Below, piece by piece: positions 40,083 through 48,475 of a stretch of DNA of 64,000 nucleotides. Every line of letters begins with the position of its first letter. The first letter of the stretch is position 1. Position numbers and translations under genes: made by a program. The notes below the pieces were generated by a model that was not told the DNA's origin, ran no database searches, and was given only the letters and a program-made list of their open reading frames with translations. The stretch covers positions 102,636 to 166,635 of the forward strand of contig NZ_FNAE01000007.1 in NCBI RefSeq assembly GCF_900101755.1. The letters are read 5' to 3'. Source of the DNA: Ectopseudomonas alcaliphila. Lineage in GTDB: Bacteria; Pseudomonadota; Gammaproteobacteria; Pseudomonadales; Pseudomonadaceae.

Positions 40083-40925
40083 ATGGCCTTGATTGGGCGG
40101 ATGAATTCTTTGCAGGTGGTCAAGCACACCGACTTCGGTCTGTATCTGGACGGTGGTGCGGATGGCGAAATCCTTCTGCCCAAGCGCTACATCCCCAAGG
40201 ACACGCCGAGCGAAGTCGATGACTGGCTCAACGTGTTTCTCTACCTCGACAGCGAAGACAAGCTGATCGCCACCACCCTGAAACCGAAGATCCAGCTCGG
40301 CGAGTTCGCCAGCCTCAAGGTGGTGGACATCAACCGCGTCGGTCTGTTCTTCGACTGGGGCCTGCCCAAGGACCTGCTGCTGCCGCATTCCGAGGAGAAG
40401 CGCCCGCTGCAGATCGGCGACTACTGCGTGATCTACCTCTACCTGGATAAACGCACCCGTCGCCTCACCGCCACCGCGCGTCTTGATCGCCACCTGGACA
40501 AGGTGCCGGCCAACTACCAGGTCGGCCAGGAAGTCGACCTGCTGGTGGTCGAGCGTACCGATCTCGGCTTCAAGGCCATCATCGACGGCAAGCACTGGGG
40601 CCTGATCCACAAGAACGAGCTGTTCAAGTTCATCCGCAGCGGCATGCGCGAGAAGGGCTACATCAAGGAGCTGCGTGCCGATGGCAAGATCAGCCTGAGT
40701 CTGCAGCCCATTGGTCACGAAGCCGCCAGTGGCCTGGCCGAGCAGATCATCGAACGACTGCGTGCGCAGGGCGGTGTACTTGCGCTGGGTGACAAGAGCC
40801 CGCCAGAGCTGATCTCCGAGCATTTCCGGGTCAGCAAGGGCAACTTCAAGAAGGCCATCGGCGGTCTCTACAAGCAGGGCCTGATCCGCATCCACGACGA
40901 TCGCATCGAACTGCTCGACAGCTGA
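40083..40925 (+). CDS. cvfB: CvfB-family S1 RNA-binding-like protein
   Basis: This 280-residue cytoplasmic protein has the CvfB layout: N-terminal S1-like OB folds (LQVVKHTDFGLYLDGGADGEILLPKRYIP and LKVVDINRVGLFFDWGLPKDLLLP), a third (VERTDLGFKAIIDGKHWGLIHKNELF) and a C-terminal winged helix (LISEHFRVSKGNFKKAIGGLYKQGLI). Family members bind RNA and influence virulence-factor expression in Gram-positives. The role in Pseudomonas is not established. GAGG precedes the start. The tRNA-Thr gene follows 55 bp after the stop. Confidence 0.9.
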   Translation: MALIGRMNSLQVVKHTDFGLYLDGGADGEILLPKRYIPKDTPSEVDDWLNVFLYLDSEDKLIATTLKPKIQLGEFASLKVVDINRVGLFFDWGLPKDLLLPHSEEKRPLQIGDYCVIYLYLDKRTRRLTATARLDRHLDKVPANYQVGQEVDLLVVERTDLGFKAIIDGKHWGLIHKNELFKFIRSGMREKGYIKELRADGKISLSLQPIGHEAASGLAEQIIERLRAQGGVLALGDKSPPELISEHFRVSKGNFKKAIGGLYKQGLIRIHDDRIELLDS

Positions 40926-40980
40926 CGTCGCAGCGACTTGAGCGCGAGCGTGGCAACTCGCATAATGCCGACGTTTTCCC

Positions 40981-41056
40981 GCCGGTGTAGCTCAGTCGGT
41001 AGAGCAGCGCACTCGTAACGCGAAGGTCGTAGGTTCGATTCCTATCTCCGGCACCA
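40981..41056 (+). tRNA. tRNA-Thr, anticodon CGT
   Basis: The 76-nt sequence folds as a tRNA with encoded CCA. It has the D arm GCTC/GAGC, anticodon loop CTCGTAA with CGT at 41014-41016, and T arm GTAGG-TTCGATT-CCTAT. The acceptor stem GCCGGTG/CTCCGGC has one T-T mismatch (positions 6 and 67). The anticodon stem has A31-C39 and G27-A43 mismatches. The identity follows from the anticodon and the close likeness to other bacterial tRNA-Thr(CGT) genes. Confidence 0.93.
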
Positions 41057-41063
41057 TTTCCAG

Positions 41064-41091
41064 CAAAGGGTCAGCTTCGGCTGACCCTTTG
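41064..41091. terminator. Rho-independent-like hairpin after tRNA-Thr
   Basis: CAAAGGGTCAGC and GCTGACCCTTTG form a perfect 12-bp stem closed by the stable TTCG tetraloop, 7 bp after the tRNA's CCA end. The T-rich 3' arm helps release. It is the expected end of the tRNA transcript. Confidence 0.85.
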
Positions 41092-41197
41092 TCGTATCAG
41101 CGCTGAAAATTCCCTCGCGCTGCTGTCAAAGCCGGTGTGATGATGGTTTTCGGCTCAGGCGCGTGACGTCTGGCCCTGACTCAGATGGGAGTTGCTC

Positions 41198-41524
41198 ATG
41201 TTCATTCGTTCCCTCGTATTGATCCTGGCGACGGCGTTCGTCGGCGCTGCGTTCGCCGATCAGCCGCAGACCATTCGTGTTATCCCTAAAAGCTATGTCA
41301 GCCCCGGCGCGAGCGGCAGCGTCTCGGGCTCGTCGAGTTATCAACAGCACAACCTCTATGGTGGGCAGCGTCTACCGCAGGGCACTGTGCGGCAGGAAAG
41401 CCGCTACGGTAGCCAGTCCACTGAAACCCGTGGCGGCATTCGGCAGAGCATCGAATATCCGGGCGGGCTGATCATCGAGCGCCAGCCGGGCAGTGGCAGT
41501 TATCAGCAGCAGCGTAGCCGCTGA
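41198..41524 (+). CDS. Hypothetical secreted protein, Gly/Ser/Gln-rich
   Basis: The protein has 108 residues from ATG 41198, with GGGAG six bases upstream. A signal peptide (MFIRSLVLILATAFVGAAFA) is followed by a low-complexity, polar mature part rich in G, S, Q, Y and R (SPGASGSVSGSSSYQQHN, SGSYQQQRSR). It has no cysteine and no domain; it may be unfolded in the periplasm or cell surface. It ends 4 bp before the convergent GGDEF gene's stop. Confidence 0.7.
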   Translation: MFIRSLVLILATAFVGAAFADQPQTIRVIPKSYVSPGASGSVSGSSSYQQHNLYGGQRLPQGTVRQESRYGSQSTETRGGIRQSIEYPGGLIIERQPGSGSYQQQRSR

Positions 41525-41528
41525 CGCC

Positions 41529-42575
41529 TCAGTGGCTGGTGGCAGCCTTGCTCTGACCGTTTGGCGCGTCGGCGATCACCGCGCGATTGCGTCCCTCGCT
41601 CTTGGCGCGGTACAGGCATTCATCGGCGCGCTGCAGCCAGCTTTCCCAATGCTCGCCGCCATGCAGAATGGCGCCGCCAATGGAGACGGTCACCGCGCCG
41701 CCCGGGCTTCGCAGTTCATTGGCGACCCTGCTCAGCAGGTTCTGCGCGGCGGTGCGCAAGCCTTCTGCCTCGGTGCTGGGCAGCAGTAGCAGAAACTCCT
41801 CACCACCGAAGCGGAACAGGCGATCTTCCTTGCGGCAGCAGCGCTTGAGCAGCTCGACGAAGGCCACCAGCACCTGATCGCCCACGTGATGGCCGAAGCG
41901 GTCGTTGATCTGCTTGAAGTGATCCAGATCCATCACCAGCAGGCCGTAGCTGTCGCTGTGACGGCGATGGCTGGCCATGGCGATCTTCAGTTCTTCGTTC
42001 ATCGCCCGGCGGTTTCGCGCGCCGGTCAGCGGGTCATGAATCGCCAGCAGTTGCAGCTGATCGCGCTGGTTGCGGGTGCGGAAGGCGAAGATGAAGCTGA
42101 GCACGCTGGCCATCATGCAGGTGACCACGAACGACACCATCTGGTAGTGGCTTTCGAACACGCTGCCAGGCACCAGCAGGGCATGACTGACCAGACTGAT
42201 CAGCACCAGTGCAGTGGCCAGCAGGGCCTTGCCGGGGGTGACCATGAAGAAGTTGAAGAGGATCAGTGGATAGATCCAGAACAGGCCGTTGACCCCCAGG
42301 TTGATGGCGATCAGCGTGGCGCCGACAGAGAACACGGCCGCCAGGTAGATACCGGGCTTGACCGTATCGCGGGTGACCCAGGCATAGAGCACGGCGAACA
42401 GCGTGGATAACACGATGATGGTGTCGGCGATGCCGACCAGATAGTTGCCCTGGAGCAGGCGGTAGACGGCATAGGGCGAAATGCCGATGACCCCGAACAG
42501 ACCCATCAGGGTGATGATCGACAGCTGGAAATCGTTGCGCAGGCGCTTCAGCAAACGAGCGGTCTGGGTAGCCAT
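41529..42575 (-). CDS. Diguanylate cyclase with N-terminal membrane domain
   Basis: The protein has 348 residues from ATG 42575 (the frame is open to 42632). Six hydrophobic segments occupy about residues 15-185 (LSIITLMGLFGVIGISPYAVY, GIYLAAVFSVGATLIAINLG, GLFWIYPLILFNFFMV and others), forming a membrane sensor of unknown ligand. The GGDEF domain follows with DHFKQINDRFGHHVGDQVLVAF and the active signature RFGGEEFLLLLP. The inhibitory site RKED lies five residues before it. It should make c-di-GMP. The downstream neighbour is convergent; the upstream one is on the same strand 108 bp away. Confidence 0.93.
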   Translation of the reverse strand: MATQTARLLKRLRNDFQLSIITLMGLFGVIGISPYAVYRLLQGNYLVGIADTIIVLSTLFAVLYAWVTRDTVKPGIYLAAVFSVGATLIAINLGVNGLFWIYPLILFNFFMVTPGKALLATALVLISLVSHALLVPGSVFESHYQMVSFVVTCMMASVLSFIFAFRTRNQRDQLQLLAIHDPLTGARNRRAMNEELKIAMASHRRHSDSYGLLVMDLDHFKQINDRFGHHVGDQVLVAFVELLKRCCRKEDRLFRFGGEEFLLLLPSTEAEGLRTAAQNLLSRVANELRSPGGAVTVSIGGAILHGGEHWESWLQRADECLYRAKSEGRNRAVIADAPNGQSKAATSH

Positions 42576-42683
42576 GGCGTTTCTTTTCGTTGTTATGGAA
42601 CAAGCATGCAGAGCTTTGACAGCGAATGGCAAGGGGCATTCCTGAGCAAAGTGCCAGTATTTTTGCCCGAGACGACAGGCTGT

Positions 42684-43094
42684 TCAGTGGATGCGCAGCG
42701 GGGTAAGCGATTTACTGCGCTGATAGCGGGTCAGCCGTTCGGCCAGCTCGGTCGGCAGGCTTTGACAGTCCTCGAATCCCAGGCGCTGATAAAAGGTGCG
42801 CAACTCGGGATGACAGAACAGCCAGACTGGCTCGGGATGCAGCGCCAGGCTGTGGCTGAGCAACGCAGCCGCCACACCTTGACGTCGCAGCGCCGGGGCG
42901 ACGAACAGGCCGGTCAGCCACTGCCCGCATGCTAGCGGGCGTAGGCTGAGGGCGGCGACGATCTCGCTGGCGCTTTCCGCCACCCACAGCTCATTCCCCG
43001 CCTGGCTGCGCATCGGCGAGCGGTGGTGGCGGTAGAACTTGTCGACCAGAGGTCGCAACTGGAGGGGAAGACGGCGAAAGCGCGGTGTGGTCAT
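42684..43094 (-). CDS. GNAT-family N-acetyltransferase
   Basis: This 136-residue single-domain acetyltransferase has the acetyl-CoA binding motif LFVAPALRRQGVAAALLSHSL (R-R-Q-G-V-A) at about 62-82 and the C-terminal YQRLGFE element. The substrate is not predictable. The start has only a weak ribosome site. It is divergent from the PP2C phosphatase gene with 141 bp between the starts. Confidence 0.88.
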   Translation of the reverse strand: MTTPRFRRLPLQLRPLVDKFYRHHRSPMRSQAGNELWVAESASEIVAALSLRPLACGQWLTGLFVAPALRRQGVAAALLSHSLALHPEPVWLFCHPELRTFYQRLGFEDCQSLPTELAERLTRYQRSKSLTPLRIH

Positions 43095-43235
43095 GGGGGC
43101 AGGGGACGGATCTGGCGGCTTATTTAAGCATCACATTTTGGTTAACGGTTGCGCATTTACGGCCTTGCGGGCGGTGACAGCCCATTCGCGTCGCCGCATC
43201 ATGGGGTAATTGCATTTTGCTCAAGGATTCGCCGC

Positions 43236-44024
43236 GTGTCTCAGCCTTCCCCTGTATCCGTGGTGTTCGCTGCGCAGAGCGTTGCCGGCCAGGTACGCAC
43301 GCACAACGAGGATGCCTTGGCCTGCCGTCCCGACCTGGGCCTGTGGGCCCTGGCCGATGGCATGGGTGGACACGAGCGTGGCGAGGTGGCCAGTGCCCTG
43401 GCGCTGGAGGAACTGGTGAGCGCCGTGCAACAGGGCGCGGAGTTGTCTGCAGCGGCGCATGCCGCCCACCTGGCAATCGCAGCGGCGGCGCAACCCGCTG
43501 CGGGCGAGGCGGGCATGGGTAGTACCCTGGTTGCCGTGCGCCTGGACGGGGATGAGTTCGAGCTGGCCTGGGTCGGCGACAGCCGCGCCTATCGCATCGG
43601 CAGCGAACATATCGAGCAGCTCAGTCACGACCACAGCTGGGTCCAGGCCATGGTCGACGCGGGGCAGATGAGCGCCGAGGAGGCGCGCGAGCACCCGCGC
43701 CGCAACGTGATTCTGCAATGCCTGGGGCAGGTCGGAGAGGCGCCTGATGTCGGTCTGCTGCGGGCCCGACTGGCGCCGGACGAACTGCTGCTGTTATGCA
43801 GCGACGGGCTGACCAGCGAGCTGGACGACTCCGCCATCCAACGCTGTTGCGCCGAAGCGGCCACCCTGGAAGCGATGGTCGAACAACTGGTGGGGCTGGC
43901 TAATAGCCATGGCGGCAGAGACAATATCAGTTGCATCGTCCTGGGCCTTGGCCCGGCCGCCGTACCCCGCGAAGCGCCGACCCCCGGCCTGCTGCGCAAG
44001 CTGTTCAAATCCCTTCAACCCTGA
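43236..44024 (+). CDS. PP2C-family Ser/Thr protein phosphatase
   Basis: The protein has 262 residues from GTG 43236, which has AAGGA eight bases upstream; the frame runs open from 43149. It has the metal-binding motifs of PPM phosphatases in order: RTHNEDALA (21-29), LADGMGGHERGEVAS (39-53), LAWVGDSRAYRI and the terminal GGRDNISCIVL. It resembles Stp1/PppA. It should remove phosphate from substrates of the kinase encoded 16 bp downstream. Together with the FHA gene it forms a three-gene operon. Confidence 0.92.
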   Translation: MSQPSPVSVVFAAQSVAGQVRTHNEDALACRPDLGLWALADGMGGHERGEVASALALEELVSAVQQGAELSAAAHAAHLAIAAAAQPAAGEAGMGSTLVAVRLDGDEFELAWVGDSRAYRIGSEHIEQLSHDHSWVQAMVDAGQMSAEEAREHPRRNVILQCLGQVGEAPDVGLLRARLAPDELLLLCSDGLTSELDDSAIQRCCAEAATLEAMVEQLVGLANSHGGRDNISCIVLGLGPAAVPREAPTPGLLRKLFKSLQP

Positions 44025-44040
44025 GCGCCAGTCGAGCCGC

Positions 44041-45519
44041 ATGAGTCAGCCTTCCATCAGCGTACCCGGTTACAGCATTCACCACCGCCTGGGCAAAGGC
44101 GGCATGGCCGAGGTCTATCTGGCTACCGAGCAGGCGCTGCAGCGCCAGGTGGCGCTCAAGGTGCTGCTGCACCGCGAGGATGCCGCCTTCACCCAGCGCT
44201 TCATCAAGGAAGGCCATACCGTCGCCTCCCTGCAGCATCCCTCGATCATCACCATCTATCGCATCGACCAACTGGACGATGGTCGCCACTTTCTCGCCAT
44301 GGAGTACCTGGCGGGCGGCGATCTGGCCCAGTACAAGGGGCAGCGCCTGGAGCCGGCGCGTGCGCTGCGCATCGTCCGGCAGATTGCCAGCGCCCTGGCA
44401 CTGGTACACGACAAGGGGCTGGTGCACCGCGACATCAAGCCCGGCAACATCCTGTTTCGCGACGATGGCACCGCCGTGCTCAGCGACTTTGGTGTAGCCA
44501 AGGAGCTGCAACTCGACAGCGAACTGACCCAGTCTGGTATCGCCGTCGGCAGCCCGGCCTACAGCAGTCCCGAGCAGGCTCAGTGTCAGGCGCTGGACGC
44601 ACGCAGCGATATCTACAGCCTGGGCGTGATCCTGCTGGAAATGCTCAGCGGGCATAACCCCTTTCGCGGCGGTAACTACACCCAGACCCTGATGAATCAG
44701 TTGCAGCTGCAAGCGCCGCCGCTGCCGGAGCCGCTGGGCGAACTGCAGTGGCTACTCGACCGCATGCTGGCCAAGGACCCGGAAGATCGCTTCGCCGATT
44801 GCCACGTGCTGCTGGCCAGCCTCGATGAACTTCAGGACGCCGATCAGGACCAGACCCGCCTGAGCCCGGCCGTCAGCCTGCCGCCTCGTCCATCCCGGCG
44901 GCGCTGGCTGCCCTGGGCCGTGCTCGGTCTGGTGTTGCTCGGCGTGGGTAGCGCAGGTGGCTACTACTGGCAGCTGCAGCAGCGCATCGCCGGGTTGCTC
45001 GTGCTGGCTGAAACGCGCCTGAGCGAGGGGCGCCTGCTGACCCCGGCACAGGACAACGCCGATTATTATTTTCGTCAGACGCTGGCCCTGGACGCAGGCA
45101 ACCAGCAAGCCAGCGATGGTCTGCAGCGCGTGCTGCAGGCGCGTATCCAGCAGTATCTCGACCTGGCCGAGCAGCGCCTCGGCGAGGGCTTGCTGATCCT
45201 GCCCGAGGACGACAGTGCGGTGCATTACTTCCGCCAGGTGCTTGGCTGGGAGCCCGACAACCTGCTGGCTCTGGCTGGCATCAACCGCGTGGCGCAGCGC
45301 TTCATCGAACAGAGCGAGGCGGCCTATGCGCGGCGCGAATACAACCTGGCGCTGGAGCAGGTCAAGCAGGGTCTCGAGGCTGAGCCGGACAACGAACGGC
45401 TGCTGGCCCTCTACGACAGCCACGAGCAGCGCGTGCGTCAGGCGGCGACCCGCCCACGCAGCGCGCAGCCGGCCCAGCAGAACCCGATCAAGCGTTTGCT
45501 GAACAACCTATTCGACTGA
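44041..45519 (+). CDS. Transmembrane Ser/Thr protein kinase with periplasmic TPR-like repeats
   Basis: This is a 492-residue Hanks-type kinase. The cytoplasmic domain has the P-loop GKGGMAEV (18-25), the lysine of VALK (40), the catalytic HRDIKPGN (129-136), DFG (149-151) and a degenerate APE as SPEQ. All key residues are present. A single TM (about 289-308) is followed by an outside region with two clear repeats (LAETRLSEGRLLTPAQDNAD and LAEQRLGEGLLILPEDDSAV) and a third weaker one, TPR-like. This probably senses or binds a periplasmic partner. ATG 44041 opens the gene 16 bp after the phosphatase stop; the FHA gene follows 15 bp later. Confidence 0.92.
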   Translation: MSQPSISVPGYSIHHRLGKGGMAEVYLATEQALQRQVALKVLLHREDAAFTQRFIKEGHTVASLQHPSIITIYRIDQLDDGRHFLAMEYLAGGDLAQYKGQRLEPARALRIVRQIASALALVHDKGLVHRDIKPGNILFRDDGTAVLSDFGVAKELQLDSELTQSGIAVGSPAYSSPEQAQCQALDARSDIYSLGVILLEMLSGHNPFRGGNYTQTLMNQLQLQAPPLPEPLGELQWLLDRMLAKDPEDRFADCHVLLASLDELQDADQDQTRLSPAVSLPPRPSRRRWLPWAVLGLVLLGVGSAGGYYWQLQQRIAGLLVLAETRLSEGRLLTPAQDNADYYFRQTLALDAGNQQASDGLQRVLQARIQQYLDLAEQRLGEGLLILPEDDSAVHYFRQVLGWEPDNLLALAGINRVAQRFIEQSEAAYARREYNLALEQVKQGLEAEPDNERLLALYDSHEQRVRQAATRPRSAQPAQQNPIKRLLNNLFD

Positions 45520-45534
45520 CCCGAGGCGACCACG

Positions 45535-46440
45535 ATGCTAAGACTGCAGTTCCTGGATAACCGCCAAGCGCCGGTCTGGCTGACCGACGAACGCCTGACC
45601 ATCGGTCAGGACAGCCGCAACCAGCTGGTGCTCGGCGATGCCGGAATAGCCAGCTTCCACGCCGAGATCCGCCAGGATCACGGCTACTACTACCTGAGCG
45701 ATGCCGGTCAGGGCGCCACCTGGGTCAACGACCAGCGCGTCGGTACACGCTTTCAGCTGCGCGACGGTGATCGCCTGCGCCTGGGCGCCGTCGAGCTGCA
45801 ACTGGTGGACCCGGCGAAGAGTGCGGCCAGGCCCGAGGCCGCCACGCCGCGCTGGTTTCTGCAGGTGATTCAGGGCGAACACCAGGGGCGTAAGTTTCAT
45901 GTCCACGGCTCGATGACCTTCGGCCGTTCGAGCAAGTGCGAGTTGTGCTTCAGCGATCTGGAACTGTCGCGCCGGCATTGCGAGTTCTTTCTCAAGGACG
46001 ACGTGCTGGAGGTCAAGGACCTTGCCTCGGCCAACGGCGTGCTGGTCAACCAGCAGAAGGTCAGGACCGCCGTGCTGCAACCGGGCGATCAGTTGAAGAT
46101 GGGCACGGTGACGCTGTTGGTGATCGGGCCGAAGGTAAGCGTGAGTGATGCGCCCGACGAGGATGCCACCCAGTTCATGCGCGTGACCGACCTGCCGCCT
46201 GCTTTGGCTGCCAAGGCGGCTGGCGGCGGCGCCACGCAGATCGCCCCGGTGCCGCAGGCAGCAGCACGCGCCAAGGCCGCACCGGCGGCGGCCAATCCGC
46301 TGCGCGTGGCGGCTCAGGCCAAGGCTGCCCCGGTTGCCGCGCAGCCTGCGGCCAGTGCGGGCAGGCTGTGGGTGGGTGGGATCGTGCTGCTGCTGATCGG
46401 CGTTGGTCTCGGCGCTGCCGCGATGCAGTTATTGGGCTGA
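45535..46440 (+). CDS. Tail-anchored protein with two FHA domains
   Basis: This 301-residue protein has FHA domain 1 at about 5-95 (LTIGQDSRNQLVLGDAGIAS then FHAEI; the usual R of GR.. is replaced by Q) and FHA domain 2 at about 100-200 with the full phosphothreonine motif FGRSSKCELCFSDLELSRRH and ANGVLVNQQ. An Ala/Pro-rich linker of about 60 residues follows. The last 25 residues are a TM helix (LWVGGIVLLLIGVGLGAAAM), so it is anchored by its tail. It is the probable phosphoprotein reader of the adjacent kinase. A family B repeat lies after the stop. Confidence 0.9.
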   Translation: MLRLQFLDNRQAPVWLTDERLTIGQDSRNQLVLGDAGIASFHAEIRQDHGYYYLSDAGQGATWVNDQRVGTRFQLRDGDRLRLGAVELQLVDPAKSAARPEAATPRWFLQVIQGEHQGRKFHVHGSMTFGRSSKCELCFSDLELSRRHCEFFLKDDVLEVKDLASANGVLVNQQKVRTAVLQPGDQLKMGTVTLLVIGPKVSVSDAPDEDATQFMRVTDLPPALAAKAAGGGATQIAPVPQAAARAKAAPAAANPLRVAAQAKAAPVAAQPAASAGRLWVGGIVLLLIGVGLGAAAMQLLG

Positions 46441-46480
46441 TCCGGGGCGGGTCGCCCGCCTTTGATGCGTTGTCCGGATT

Positions 46481-46541
46481 GGTGCGCACAGCGCACCCTA
46501 CGGTTCCGGGTGCACCACCCGTAGGGTGCGCTGTGCGCACC
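46481..46541. repeat. REP-like inverted repeat, family B (perfect copy)
   Basis: The block at 46481-46503, starting GGTGCGCACAGCGCACCC, is exactly complementary to 46519-46541 over 23 bp, with 15 bases between. Each arm is itself a palindrome around GCGCACAGCGC/GCGCTGTGCGC. It is the best-preserved of the three family B copies and lies between two convergent genes. Confidence 0.85.
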
Positions 46542-46564
46542 GAATACGCCGAGACACCCACGTC

Positions 46565-46894
46565 TCAAGCCGGCGTCAGGCGACGGCGCTCGGCGCGGAT
46601 TTCCGGCAGGTCGCTGCGGCGCAGGTAGACGCGCAACGGCTCGCTGAGGTTGACCCGGTCGTCGATGCGCTGTTCCTGCAGCCAGGCCAGGCGCTGGCGA
46701 TCCAGGCGCATCAGCTCGCCTTCGTCGGCGCTCCACACGTATTCGCAGGTGGGTGTGATGGTTTCGGCCGGCACGTCGAGGCCGAAGCTGTCTTCGGAAA
46801 AACGCAGCAGGTACTGGCCAGTCTTGGCATTAAAGCCGACGAAGCCCTGCAGCTGGTCGGCGGCCTGGCAGATATGGGTGGAGCTGATACTCAT
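46565..46894 (-). CDS. Hypothetical protein, 109 residues
   Basis: ATG 46894 (MSISSTHICQAADQLQGF) is preceded by GAGG at seven bases; the frame is open to 46930. The protein is soluble, with an N-terminal half that reads as a beta sheet (FVGFNAKTGQYLLRFSEDSF) and a helical, charged C-terminal half ending RAERRRLTPA. No family is recognised. It stands alone, convergent with the FHA operon. Confidence 0.7.
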   Translation of the reverse strand: MSISSTHICQAADQLQGFVGFNAKTGQYLLRFSEDSFGLDVPAETITPTCEYVWSADEGELMRLDRQRLAWLQEQRIDDRVNLSEPLRVYLRRSDLPEIRAERRRLTPA

Positions 46895-47079
46895 GGCAAA
46901 CCTCGGAGTGCTGTGGGGGTTTGCATGCAAAGCGAATGGTTCTGGTTATCGGCGCAGCCTAACGCCTGGAATACTTTCTGGCGTTGCCGTGGATCAAAAA
47001 ACTGCCGGGAGCGGTTTTTCACGTCGCTTGTGACGGCCCGCAGGGTGGCCGCCAGGGATGGCAGGCCACAGTGCAGCGA

Positions 47080-47469
47080 TTACAGAGCGGGCAGCACCTG
47101 TTCACGCAGCAGCGGTGCCAGGTCATCAGGGAGGGGCAAGGTGGTATCGAGCCAGCGCAGCTCCTCCAGCTCGGCGGCCGGCTGCACGGCGTGGGGCAGG
47201 GCGGCGCGATAGATGTCTGCCTGCACCCAGGTATCCACCTCGTTGGCCGCGGGCGCCTGGAACTGGCCGAGTGGTTGCAGTGCGCTAGCGTCCAGCTGCA
47301 GTTGCAGCTCCTCGATCAGTTCGCGCCTGAGCGCCGACAGTGAGTCTTCGCCCGGTTCGCGTTTGCCGCCGGGCAGCATGAAGAATCGCGTGTTGCGTTT
47401 GCGCACGAGCAACAGGCGGCCTTGTTCGTCGAACAGGCAGGCAGCGGCGATATGCAGGGTGGTTGTCAT
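47080..47469 (-). CDS. Nudix hydrolase
   Basis: This 129-residue protein has a complete Nudix box, GGKREPGEDSLSALRRELIEEL starting near residue 34 (G-x5-E-x7-R-E-x2-E-E). The final G of the box (EEL-Q) is altered to glutamine. It hydrolyses a nucleoside diphosphate linked to another group; the substrate cannot be named. The start has a weak ribosome site. Confidence 0.9.
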   Translation of the reverse strand: MTTTLHIAAACLFDEQGRLLLVRKRNTRFFMLPGGKREPGEDSLSALRRELIEELQLQLDASALQPLGQFQAPAANEVDTWVQADIYRAALPHAVQPAAELEELRWLDTTLPLPDDLAPLLREQVLPAL

Positions 47470-47606
47470 GGGGCAAGCACTGAACTGTTTACGTCTCTGG
47501 CGAAATCGTACAACGCAAGTTGCAATGCTTCGCCTTGGGCGGGGCTACTTACAGGGGCTGGAAGCCCTGCCTGATACGGGCGCCGGATCAGGGCGCCCAG
47601 TCAGCG

Positions 47607-48308
47607 TCAGCCGGCCAGGCCGACATAGACATTCTGCACGTCATCGTGGCCGTCGATGGCTTCGAGGAAGGCTTCGACTTCTTCCATCTGCTCCGGCGTC
47701 AGGCTGCTTACCGGGTTCTTCGGACGGTAGCCGAGCTTGGCCGAGTTGACGGTGAAACCCTGCTCCGGCAGCGCCTTGCACACGGCATCGAGGTCGGTCG
47801 GATCGGTGATGAACAGGGTCGAACCCTCGTCATCGGGGACGAAGTCCTGGGCACCGGCTTCGATGGCGGCCAGTTCCGGGTCGGAGCCATCTTCGGTGGT
47901 GGCTTCGATCAGGCCAACGTGGTCGAAGTCCCAGCTGACCGAGCCGGAGGCACCGAGCTGGCCCTTGCGAAACAGCACACGGATTTCGGCGACGGTGCGG
48001 TTGACGTTGTCGGTCAGGCACTCGACGATCACCGGCACCTGATGCGGGGCGAAGCCTTCGTACTGGGTGCGCTCGTAGTTGATCACCTCACCAGACAGGC
48101 CGGCGCCTTTCTTGATGGCGCGCTCCAGGGTGTCCTTGGGCATCGAGGCCTTCTTGGCCTGATGCACGGCCAGGCGCAGTTTGGGGTTCATGTCCGGATC
48201 AGCGCCGTTACGCGCGGCGAGCATGATTTCCTTCACCAGCTTGCCGAAGATCTTGCCTCGGGCATTGGCGGCGGCTTCTTTGGGTTTGGCTTTCCACTGG
48301 GCGCCCAT
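47607..48308 (-). CDS. YebC/PmpR-family protein
   Basis: The protein has 233 residues from ATG 48308, with AGGAG before it. It has the YebC layout: N-terminal three-helix bundle (GKIFGKLVKEIMLAARNGADPDMNPKLRLAVHQAKKASMP), then KGAGLSGEVINYERTQYEGFAP and SVSWDFDHVGLI. It lacks the standard opening MAGHSKWANIKHRK, having MGAQWKAKPKEAAANARGK instead. It is therefore the second, YeeN-like paralogue type rather than the main YebC. YebC proteins act as regulators or help ribosomes through proline runs. Confidence 0.85.
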   Translation of the reverse strand: MGAQWKAKPKEAAANARGKIFGKLVKEIMLAARNGADPDMNPKLRLAVHQAKKASMPKDTLERAIKKGAGLSGEVINYERTQYEGFAPHQVPVIVECLTDNVNRTVAEIRVLFRKGQLGASGSVSWDFDHVGLIEATTEDGSDPELAAIEAGAQDFVPDDEGSTLFITDPTDLDAVCKALPEQGFTVNSAKLGYRPKNPVSSLTPEQMEEVEAFLEAIDGHDDVQNVYVGLAG

Positions 48309-48438
48309 CTGGGGTCTCCTGGCCGATAGGTGATACGGCGTCGGCGCGTAAGCACGCGCCTGACGATCGGATAGGTTGCGGATTCTAGTGCCTTGCGCTG
48401 TGGACGGCACCTGCAATTTCAGTCGAGGTGGTGCAGAG

Positions 48439-48463
48439 CCCGGCACAGCTGGGCTGTGCCGGG
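48439..48463 (-). terminator. Hairpin downstream of 44-residue protein gene
   Basis: CCCGGCACAGC and GCTGTGCCGGG pair over 11 bp with a 3-base loop, 13 bp after the small gene's stop. No T-run follows. Confidence 0.5.
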
Positions 48464-48475
48464 ACAAGGTGGGGG

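Noticed and set aside
40981..41056. Integration site for a genomic island at the tRNA-Thr gene
   Set aside because: No integrase and no repeat of the tRNA 3' end is seen on either side; the flanking genes are ordinary.
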